Assembly (NCBI GenBank): GCA_934255545.1
Contig: CAKQOE010000055.1
Span: 1-12,569, forward strand
Source of the DNA: an uncultured Clostridia bacterium
GTDB taxonomy: Bacteria; Bacillota; Clostridia; Peptostreptococcales; Anaerovoracaceae
Direction of reading: 5' to 3'
Length of the DNA: 12,569 nucleotides
Shown in pieces: positions 1-5,293 of the stretch. A program made the translations under genes and the position numbers. The first letter of the stretch is position 1; each line of letters begins with the position of its first letter. The notes below the pieces were generated by a model. That model was given only the letters and a program-made list of their open reading frames with translations. It ran no database searches and was not told where the DNA came from.

Positions 1-457
1 AGATATCCCTTACTGACACTACATGTCCGTTATCTGTGATAACGCGCCCGCATATACCTACCCTGTGCCCGCCGTCAAGCGTTATATATCCGCTGCGTAT
101 CTGATCCTGATAAGCGTAGTCAGAGTGCTCCATAAGCAGACTGAATATCATGCCGATATCATCGCGAGACATAGCATAAGAGCCGCACCCTGCTATTTCG
201 TACTCACGGCCGCCGCTGTATACGATGACAGGCCTGTTTACTCTGAAGCGTATCTCTTCGAGATCGTCCATTATACGTTCCGGAAGTCCGCGCAGACTGC
301 GCGCCAGATCATCAGGAAGCCTTGCAAATATATTTTCCATGCCGTGGCGCCGCCGGGCGGCGCGTGCGTGATCTGTACAGGGCATTCCTGCCGGGATTAT
401 CCGGCCTGATCCCTGTTTATTGTGTGCCGTTTTTATTTTTTCCGCATCATTTATCAT
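1..457 (-). CDS. spoIIIAA: Stage III sporulation protein AA, N-terminal part (cut by window edge)
   Basis: The minus strand is open from an ATG at 457 to the left edge (152 codons). From the internal Met at 340 the translation matches the SpoIIIAA N-terminus: a leucine-rich opening, an EEIRFRVNRPV segment, then YAYQDQIRSGYITLDGGHR followed by VGICGRV and VSVRDI. The P-loop ATPase half lies outside the window. SpoIIIAA is the putative ATPase of the SpoIIIA-SpoIIQ channel complex that connects mother cell and forespore in sporulating Firmicutes; it is normally the first gene of the spoIIIA operon and sigma-E dependent (family knowledge). Start choice is uncertain. The ATG at 457 has a good ribosome binding site (CAGGAGTG, about 10 bases upstream) but adds a 39-residue, Arg-rich extension not typical of the family. 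The ATG at 340 fits the family length but has no visible ribosome binding site. The gene lies downstream of the coaD operon, behind that operon's terminator, so it is probably its own unit. Confidence 0.85.
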   Translation of the reverse strand, partial: MINDAEKIKTAHNKQGSGRIIPAGMPCTDHARAARRRHGMENIFARLPDDLARSLRGLPERIMDDLEEIRFRVNRPVIVYSGGREYEIAGCGSYAMSRDDIGMIFSLLMEHSDYAYQDQIRSGYITLDGGHRVGICGRVITDNGHVVSVRDI

Positions 458-528
458 ATGTTCTTCACTCCTGTCTTCTTGTCCTTTACATATCTAAAAT
501 ATATTAGAGGTCGTCCGTATCTATGCAT

Positions 529-576
529 AAAAAATGCTCCGCGCACGCCGGGAATGATACCCGGAGCACGCGGAGC
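529..576 (-). terminator. Intrinsic terminator of the rsmD-coaD-coiled-coil operon
   Basis: On the minus strand an 8-bp perfect outer stem (GCTCCGCG at 569-576 is matched by CGCGGAGC at 536-543, read on the minus strand) and an inner CCGGG/CCCGG stem enclose a short ATCATT-type loop. An internal mismatch of about 4 bases separates the two stems. The hairpin is followed by A then six T (529-534). It sits about 75 bases past the stop codon of the last operon gene and before spoIIIAA, as expected for an operon terminator. Confidence 0.8.
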
Positions 577-613
577 GTGTGAAGATCCGTTTTATTGTTT
601 TATTTAAGCTAAA

Positions 614-649
614 GCGTACAGCAGAATATTCTGCTCAATACTAGTACGC
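614..649. repeat. Nested inverted repeat with 16-bp perfect palindrome
   Basis: AGCAGAATATTCTGCT at 620-635 is a perfect 16-bp palindrome. It is flanked by a second pair of arms, GCGTAC at 614-619 and GTACGC at 644-649. It lies immediately after the stop codon of the coiled-coil gene (652) and before the intrinsic terminator. It has no T-run directly behind it, so it is not a canonical terminator. It could protect the 3' end of the mRNA or bind a protein; neither role is shown. Confidence 0.5.
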
Positions 650-651
650 AG

Positions 652-1179
652 CTACTTTAACTCTGACTCTGTCCTGTACGAGAGATCCTTGATCTCATCG
701 CGGTTTGACGCGATAGTCTTGTTTATCTTATCGAAAAGATCATTTACATCAACGAACATCCGCTGCACGTATGATTCGTTCATGGTAGTTATCTTTTCCT
801 GGAACGTGTAGAGAACTTCGTCTATGTACTGGAACGTGTCCATCTTGAGGTTCTTTACGTTTTCTTCTGTGACGCGCATTATCTCATCTGCGCGCTTCTT
901 TGCGCGGAGCGTTATATCGTGCTCGTCAACGAGCTGGTCAGCCTTTTCGTTTGCTACTTTTATAAGGCTGTCATACTCTTTTTTAGCATCGTCGAGTATG
1001 CGCTGGCGCTCGTTCTTTATCCACTGAGCCTGCTGTATCTCCTCAGGGAGCTCATCTCTGATCTCTTTAAGAAGATTTCTGATCTCATCCGGATCGACCA
1101 TTACCTTGCCTGTAAGAGGAAAACCGCCTGATGTATCAAGTATGTCTTCTATCTCCTGTAAAAGTTCTATTACTTTCAT
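652..1179 (-). CDS. Coiled-coil protein resembling SepIVA/DivIVA, coupled to coaD
   Basis: This encodes 175 residues with no signal peptide and no membrane segment. The short N-terminal helix (residues 1-17) and the segment GGFPLTGKVMVDPDEI (about 18-33) are followed by a charged, Ala/Glu/Lys-rich heptad-like helix (about 34-165) that looks like a long coiled coil. The pattern of a short N-terminal helix, a G-P-T loop, V-P/D at the start of an I-R-D-E-L-P-E-E-I-Q-Q-A-Q helix and then an ER/AK/EA-rich coiled coil resembles, from memory, mycobacterial SepIVA, a DivIVA-like septation factor; I infer distant homology. Clostridial relatives are often labelled ATPase or ATP-synthase-like only because of the coiled coil; no nucleotide-binding motif is visible. 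The start has GGAGG nine bases upstream, and the ATG overlaps the coaD stop codon by one base (TAATG), so translation is probably coupled. Last gene of the operon. Confidence 0.8.
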   Translation of the reverse strand: MKVIELLQEIEDILDTSGGFPLTGKVMVDPDEIRNLLKEIRDELPEEIQQAQWIKNERQRILDDAKKEYDSLIKVANEKADQLVDEHDITLRAKKRADEIMRVTEENVKNLKMDTFQYIDEVLYTFQEKITTMNESYVQRMFVDVNDLFDKINKTIASNRDEIKDLSYRTESELK

Positions 1180-1673
1180 TATTTTTTGCCTCCAATATTA
1201 CGTTCTTCTATGTATCGCTGAACATTTTCAGGAACGAGTCCGTCTATTTTCCCGTCAAAATAAAGAAGCTCTTTTATGGCACTGGAGCTTACGTATGAGT
1301 GCTCAAGGCTCGTGAGAAGGAATACTGTTTCGAAATCCTCATAAAGATGCTTGCTCATATATGCTCGCGGCATTTCAGATGTAAAATCAGGCGTGTCGCG
1401 AAGCCCTCTTACGATACATGATATCTGGTTTTCTCTTACATATTCTACCAGCAATCCTGAGAAGTCGACAATCTCATAATTTGTTATCTCCTCATGCTTA
1501 AGACACTCAGCTATGAGCTTCTTTCTTTCAGCTACTGAGAAAAGCGGGGTCTTGCTGGAATTCGTCACTATGCCTATGATAAGCGTATCACAAAGCTTAG
1601 ATGCCCTTCTGATGATATCCAAATGACCCATCGTGAGTGGGTCAAAAGAACCCGGATACAAGAATTTCTTCAT
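1179..1673 (-). CDS. coaD: Phosphopantetheine adenylyltransferase (PPAT)
   Basis: A 164-residue enzyme that transfers AMP from ATP to 4'-phosphopantetheine to give dephospho-CoA, the penultimate step of CoA synthesis; cytosolic and usually a hexamer (family knowledge). Visible signatures: YPGSFDPLTMGHLDII at residues 6-21, the nucleotidyltransferase (T/H)xGH motif with His17; Lys41 in NSSKTPLFS; VRGLR at 88-92; ETVFL at 115-119; and the C-terminal YVSSSAIKEL motif at 127-136. Length is typical of bacterial PPAT. The ATG at 1673 was chosen over a longer open frame because it gives the family N-terminus MKKFLYPGSFDP and has AGGAGG about ten bases upstream, inside the end of rsmD. It starts one base after the rsmD stop and overlaps the next gene by one base, so rsmD, coaD and the coiled-coil gene form one coupled operon. 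Confidence 0.97.
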   Translation of the reverse strand: MKKFLYPGSFDPLTMGHLDIIRRASKLCDTLIIGIVTNSSKTPLFSVAERKKLIAECLKHEEITNYEIVDFSGLLVEYVRENQISCIVRGLRDTPDFTSEMPRAYMSKHLYEDFETVFLLTSLEHSYVSSSAIKELLYFDGKIDGLVPENVQRYIEERNIGGKK

Positions 1674-1674
1674 T

Positions 1675-2226
1675 TTAAAGCGCCTCCTGTTTTTCGTAAA
1701 TTGAAACACTTATCTTTCCATAACGCTTTGATTTTATAAGCACCATGCCCGACATTTCCTCAGGAAGTGTTTCAGCAGAACTGTGCTCCGCAACTATTAT
1801 GCCATCTTCTTCAAGTATTTCGCTTTCAGCTATGATACTGAAGCACTCTTCCATATAACCGGCACTGTACGGCGGATCGAGGAATATAACATCTACTTTG
1901 TCGTTTATCTTTTTAAATACTGACTTGAAATCAGACCACAGGATGACAGATCTGTCCTCGACCTTGCAGTGCTTTACATTTTCACGGACCATCGATATGC
2001 TTGTTCTGTCCTTATCGACGAAATAAGCTCTCGCGGCGCCGCGGCTTATAGCTTCAAGTCCGAGGTTTCCCGTTCCTGCGAAAAGATCTACTACTACGCT
2101 TCCCGGCAGATATCCTGCCACCATGCTGAAAACAGCTTCCTTTACTTTGTCTGTAGTCGGTCTGACTCTGTTGTCGGAAGGCGTCATGAGCCTTCTTCCT
2201 TTAAGTTCGCCTGCTATTATCCTCAT
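1675..2226 (-). CDS. rsmD: 16S rRNA (guanine(966)-N(2))-methyltransferase RsmD
   Basis: A 183-residue SAM-dependent methyltransferase that methylates N2 of G966 of 16S rRNA in the small subunit (family knowledge). Sequence evidence: N-terminus MRIIAGELKGRRL; RPTTDKVKEAVFS at 22-34; the SAM-binding motif DLFAGTGNLGLEAISRGA at 47-64; acidic VDKD at 70-73; and the catalytic DPPY at 117-120. Length fits the family. The start ATG has AAGGAG nine bases upstream. It is the first gene of the rsmD-coaD-coiled-coil operon; rsmD next to coaD is a widely conserved pair. Divergent from the spore protein gene across a 273-base spacer. Confidence 0.96.
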   Translation of the reverse strand: MRIIAGELKGRRLMTPSDNRVRPTTDKVKEAVFSMVAGYLPGSVVVDLFAGTGNLGLEAISRGAARAYFVDKDRTSISMVRENVKHCKVEDRSVILWSDFKSVFKKINDKVDVIFLDPPYSAGYMEECFSIIAESEILEEDGIIVAEHSSAETLPEEMSGMVLIKSKRYGKISVSIYEKQEAL

Positions 2227-2247
2227 TACAAAAACTCCTTATCTGTA

Positions 2248-2256
2248 AGTATACCA
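2248..2256 (-). promoter_or_regulatory. Extended -10 promoter for rsmD operon
   Basis: On the minus strand TGGTATACT (TGn plus TATACT, 5 of 6 matches to TATAAT) lies 22 bases before the rsmD start codon, in AT-rich sequence. No good -35 box sits 16-18 bases upstream, which is acceptable for an extended -10 promoter. The 5' leader would be very short, about 15 bases. Confidence 0.5.
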
Positions 2257-2392
2257 CAATATACATAAAGTGCATTATTACATTTACTTTTCAACTGTAT
2301 TTTTTAACCATTATATATAGCATACATATCATTTCAATATGTAATATCAATGTTTTAAATTTAGTTCACTAATATTTTTTAACTGCGCCGCT

Positions 2393-2408
2393 CCGCGGGC
2401 GACCGCGG
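2393..2408. repeat. All-GC hairpin in the rsmD/spore-protein divergent spacer
   Basis: CCGCGG (2393-2398), GCGA, CCGCGG (2403-2408). The 6-bp all-GC stem would be capped by a GNRA-type GCGA loop if transcribed on the plus strand. It is the core of a GC-rich island (about 2384-2425) within a very AT-rich spacer. There is no T-run, and no upstream gene needs a terminator here. Confidence 0.55.
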
Positions 2409-2422
2409 CTGTCCGTTGTCTG

Positions 2423-2453
2423 GCATCTGTTCCATTAATTACAATTCATACTT
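2423..2453 (+). promoter_or_regulatory. Possible sigma-G promoter for the spore protein gene
   Basis: CATACTT at 2447-2453 matches 6 of 7 bases of the sigma-G -10 form CATnnTA, and GCATC at 2423-2427 partly matches the -35 form GnATR. The spacer is 19 bases, slightly long. The leader to the ATG would be about 40 bases. Sigma-G control is what is known for this protein family; the site itself is a weak match. Confidence 0.35.
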
Positions 2454-2499
2454 TTACTCCATACGGTTAAATTAATCTACGTAAGGAGGTGAAATTGCA

Positions 2500-2700
2500 A
2501 TGTCAGTTTCAAATAAGATCAAAACAGAATCACAGTCGGCTCTCGACAACATGAAAACGGAGATCGCCAATGAGCTTGGTTTATCCAACTATGAGCAGAT
2601 GGATAAGGGTAAGCTTACGGCTCGCGAAAACGGGTACGTCGGAGGTTATATGACAAAGAAGCTCGTAGAGCTTGCTGAACAGCAGTTATCAGGCAAATAA
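2500..2700 (+). CDS. Alpha/beta-type small acid-soluble spore protein (SASP)
   Basis: A 66-residue DNA-binding spore protein. The family coats forespore DNA, shifts it towards an A-like form and protects it from UV and chemicals; it is degraded at germination by the GPR protease. The sequence shows both family signatures: the GPR cleavage region TEIANELG (residues 20-27, cut expected between Glu21 and Ile22) and the C-terminal block GKLTARENGYVGGYMTKKLV (36-55). Length is normal. The ribosome binding site AAGGAGGTGA is near perfect and eight bases before the ATG. It is a monocistronic unit, divergent from rsmD and convergent with recG, and ends at a strong bidirectional hairpin. It is one of two sporulation genes here and supports an endospore-forming host. 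Which SASP paralogue it is cannot be told from one gene. Confidence 0.95.
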   Translation: MSVSNKIKTESQSALDNMKTEIANELGLSNYEQMDKGKLTARENGYVGGYMTKKLVELAEQQLSGK

Positions 2701-2709
2701 GCTGAATAA

Positions 2710-2758
2710 CTGACCGCCGGAAACGGCATCGTCCAGCGTCCGCACAACGGACCGTCAG
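2710..2758 (+). other. Possible three-helix RNA structure in the SASP 3' untranslated region
   Basis: Closing arms CTGAC (2710-2714) and GTCAG (2754-2758) enclose two hairpins: GCCG-GAAA-CGGC (2716-2727, GNRA tetraloop) and GTCCG-CACAA-CGGAC (2738-2752). Together they form a compact three-way junction between the stop codon and the terminator on the SASP transcript. The pairings are read directly from the sequence; that the RNA folds this way or has a role is inference. Confidence 0.4.
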
Positions 2759-2760
2759 AG

Positions 2761-2800
2761 AAAGAGGATGTCATATATTAAGTATTATGACATCTTCTTT
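2761..2800. terminator. Bidirectional terminator between SASP gene and recG
   Basis: A 15-bp stem, AAAGAGGATGTCATA (2761-2775) with TATGACATCTTCTTT (2786-2800), one G-T mismatch, 10-base loop. Each strand ends in a pyrimidine/T-rich tail (TCTTCTTTCTT on plus, TCCTCTTTCTCT on minus). It lies 60 bases past the SASP stop and 12 bases past the recG stop, so it can end both converging transcripts. Confidence 0.85.
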
Positions 2801-2812
2801 CTTGTATACATA

Positions 2813-4849
2813 TCATATCCCTAAATTCTCGAATGACCCGAACAGCTTTTGGACGCCTTCTGCGATGAGGGCGTTTTCCGGCTTTCTGAGGTGCGGGTCT
2901 GCCTGGAGCATTTCTTTTACTGCCGGGCGCAGCCCGTTCAGTATGCCTATATGTTTTACAAGGTCTGCCATGCCCAGCGCAGGCAGTCCGTGCTGTCGCG
3001 TGCCGAAGAAGTCACCGGGGCCGCGCATCCGGAGGTCCTTCTCTGCTATTACGAAACCGTCATTCGTTTCTTCTATTACTTTTGCGCGCTCCTTGCCGAG
3101 CTCTGACTTCGGATCGGTTATCAGAAAACAATATGACTGTTCTTTTCCTCGTCCGACGCGTCCTCTGAGCTGATGAAGCTGCGCCAGACCGAAACGCTCT
3201 GCGTTTTCTATTATCATGACGCATGCGTTCGGCACATTTATGCCTACTTCTATTACGACTGTCGCTACGAGTATATCTGTCTCATGCGCCGCGAAGCGCT
3301 CCATGGCAGCGTCCTTTTCGGCCTGCTTCATGCCGCCGTGAACGAGTCCTGCGCGAAGCTGCGGATATTCTGAACGTAGCTTTTCATAAAGAGATTCGGC
3401 AGAAAGTGCCTCGACGCTCTCTGAGTCTGCTATCAGCGGTGCTACGGCGTATACCTGTCTGCCCTGCTTTATCATATCTGCAGCAAATGAATACACCTTC
3501 TTTCGTGAGCGCGAGCTCACGGCCTTTGTTTTTATAGGCATTCGTCCCGGAGGCAGCTCGTCTATGACTGATATATCAAGGTCTCCGAATATTATCACAG
3601 CCAGCGTGCGCGGTATCGGTGTCGCAGTCATGACAAGTATATCCGGGTCTGCGCCCTTTGCGGCGAGCTTTATGCGCTGATCTACGCCGAAGCGGTGCTG
3701 CTCGTCCGTTATAACAAGGCCCAGCTTATTAAACTGTACTGATTCCTGTATAACTGCATGTGTTCCTATTATAACGTCTATGCTGCCGTCTGCAATAGCT
3801 GCGAGCGTTTCTCGCTTTTGCGCGGCTTTTACACCTGACGACAGGAATCCTGTACGTATGCCTGTTCCGGCAAAAAATTCCTGAAATGTCTCGTAATGCT
3901 GGCGCGCCAGAAGCTCTGTCGGCGCCATCATAACGCCCTGCCTGCCATTTTTTGCTGCCTTGTAAAGCGCTGCGGCGGCTACTGCTGTCTTACCTGAGCC
4001 TACATCGCCCTGAACCAGGCGCTGCATAGGGACTGCCGACTCCATATCGAGTACTATCTCATGCAGTACGCGCTTCTGCGCGTCCGTCATTTCAAATCCG
4101 AGAGATGCTGCGAATTCTTCAGCGTAATGATCGTGCGGAAAAGCAACGCCTGACTCCTCGCGGCAGCGGGCGTTTCCCTTAATGAAAAGCCCCGTCTGCA
4201 TAAGGAACAGCTCTTCAAATATGATCCTGTATTTTGCTGCAGCAAACGCTTTTTTGTCCTTCGGAAAATGAATATTTTTAAGCGCGAACTCACGGCTGCA
4301 CAGCTTATTTTCCCTTACGATGTGCTCAGGAAGTGTTTCATTTATGCTGAAATTGCGCGCAAGCGCAGCAGAGGCTATCTTTCGAAGGTCTTTCTGCGTT
4401 ACTCCTTTTGTCGTGCTGTAAACAGGCAGTATTGCGCTCTCAAACGTCGGGCCGCTTTTTTCAAACTCCGGGTGGATCATCTGGAGCCCGGAACGCCCGC
4501 GAGTTACTTTACCGTAAAAGTTATACTGTTGACCTTCCGCAAATGAGCCTGCATAGTATCCCGCATTAAAAAATGTTATGTCAAGCTGCCCCGTGTCATC
4601 TTCTATCTTGAGGCGGATCATTTTTCCCTGACGACCGTAGGCGAAATTTTTGATTATTTTAAGTACGATCCCCGTAACATAGTAAGTTTCGCCTTCTTTA
4701 AGCTCTGCCAGAGGAGAAAGCTTCGAACGGTCTTCATATGATGCCGGATAGTGGCTGAGCATGTCTCCGAACGTGTAAATGCCGAGCTCGTGTATGAGCT
4801 CGGCTTTCTTCGGACCGATACCTTTAACTGATTCTATCTTTGTCAGCAT
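2813..4849 (-). CDS. recG: ATP-dependent DNA helicase RecG
   Basis: A 678-residue branched-DNA translocase that remodels stalled replication forks and Holliday junctions (family knowledge); normal full length. An N-terminal wedge/OB-fold region (about 1-230) starts with IESVKGIGPKKAELIHELGI. The superfamily 2 motor shows Walker A GDVGSGKT at 281-288, DEQH at 382-385 in VITDEQHRFG, motif III TATPIPRTLA, and the C-terminal helicase domain with GLAQLHQLRGRVGRG (motif VI). The end DFFGTRQHGLP is the usual RecG C-terminal element. The start ATG overlaps the asp23 stop (ATGCTGA shared, 7 bases), so translation is probably coupled. Last gene of the miaB-asp23-recG operon. Confidence 0.98.
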   Translation of the reverse strand: MLTKIESVKGIGPKKAELIHELGIYTFGDMLSHYPASYEDRSKLSPLAELKEGETYYVTGIVLKIIKNFAYGRQGKMIRLKIEDDTGQLDITFFNAGYYAGSFAEGQQYNFYGKVTRGRSGLQMIHPEFEKSGPTFESAILPVYSTTKGVTQKDLRKIASAALARNFSINETLPEHIVRENKLCSREFALKNIHFPKDKKAFAAAKYRIIFEELFLMQTGLFIKGNARCREESGVAFPHDHYAEEFAASLGFEMTDAQKRVLHEIVLDMESAVPMQRLVQGDVGSGKTAVAAAALYKAAKNGRQGVMMAPTELLARQHYETFQEFFAGTGIRTGFLSSGVKAAQKRETLAAIADGSIDVIIGTHAVIQESVQFNKLGLVITDEQHRFGVDQRIKLAAKGADPDILVMTATPIPRTLAVIIFGDLDISVIDELPPGRMPIKTKAVSSRSRKKVYSFAADMIKQGRQVYAVAPLIADSESVEALSAESLYEKLRSEYPQLRAGLVHGGMKQAEKDAAMERFAAHETDILVATVVIEVGINVPNACVMIIENAERFGLAQLHQLRGRVGRGKEQSYCFLITDPKSELGKERAKVIEETNDGFVIAEKDLRMRGPGDFFGTRQHGLPALGMADLVKHIGILNGLRPAVKEMLQADPHLRKPENALIAEGVQKLFGSFENLGI

Positions 4850-5229
4850 AATATCCTGAGCTCCCGCTTTGCTGTTCTCTTAGATCTTATTCCGGTTATA
4901 TTTATGATGACTTCGTCTACAGTTATGCCGGTTATCTCCTCGGACTCTATCCTGAGGCGTCTCGCATACTCCTTTGTGAACCAGCTTATGCTGGTACCGA
5001 ATTTAAGTATCATAAATACCTCGACATTTACTGTGTTGTTATTTTTGTTTTCTGTGACGTTTATAAAATTCAGTTTGTCAGTGCCTGATCCGCTTAACTT
5101 TACAGGGCGTCCCTTTGGCGTCGTAAAAAATACGCGCCCGTAAAAGCCCATGGCCGTATCTGCCGCAATTGCAGCGAAAACAGACGGATCAAAGCCGATC
5201 TTTCCCATTTTGTCTGTATATTTTACCAT
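4843..5229 (-). CDS. Asp23/Gls24 family protein (YloU-like)
   Basis: A 128-residue protein with Asp23/Gls24 (YloU) family features: an N-terminal VFAAIAADTAMGFYGRV helix-strand, VNVEVFMILKFGTSISWFTKEYARRL in the middle, and ITGITVDEVIINITGI near the end. The typical INVTENKNNNTVNVEVFMILKFG strand pattern is visible at about 57-79. Asp23 proteins are small, cytoplasmic or membrane-associated, and linked to envelope stress in Gram-positive bacteria; the precise biochemical role is unknown. The start has GGAGGTGA with about ten bases to the ATG. It overlaps recG by seven bases. In many Firmicutes an Asp23 gene and a DAK-domain gene (yloV) sit upstream of recG; here recG follows directly with no DAK gene. 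Confidence 0.88.
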   Translation of the reverse strand: MVKYTDKMGKIGFDPSVFAAIAADTAMGFYGRVFFTTPKGRPVKLSGSGTDKLNFINVTENKNNNTVNVEVFMILKFGTSISWFTKEYARRLRIESEEITGITVDEVIINITGIRSKRTAKRELRILC

Positions 5230-5252
5230 ATGCTCGTCACCTCCGGTCAGCG

Positions 5253-5267
5253 GCGCGCCTGGCGCGC
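5253..5267. repeat. All-GC palindrome in the miaB-asp23 gap
   Basis: GCGCGCC, T, GGCGCGC: 7-bp perfect arms with a one-base centre, in the 64-base gap between the miaB stop and the asp23 ribosome binding site. On the minus-strand transcript it has no T-run after it, so it does not look like an intrinsic terminator. It could modulate read-through or mRNA stability. Confidence 0.5.
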
Positions 5268-5293
5268 GTCATGCATATCGTACACTCGCTGCG

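Noticed and set aside
23..409. 128-codon plus-strand open frame at the left edge
   Set aside because: The opposite strand encodes a clear SpoIIIAA N-terminus over the same bases.
3899..3910. 12-bp palindrome CTGGCGCGCCAG
   Set aside because: It lies inside recG in the conserved helicase segment LLARQ, so coding constraint explains it.
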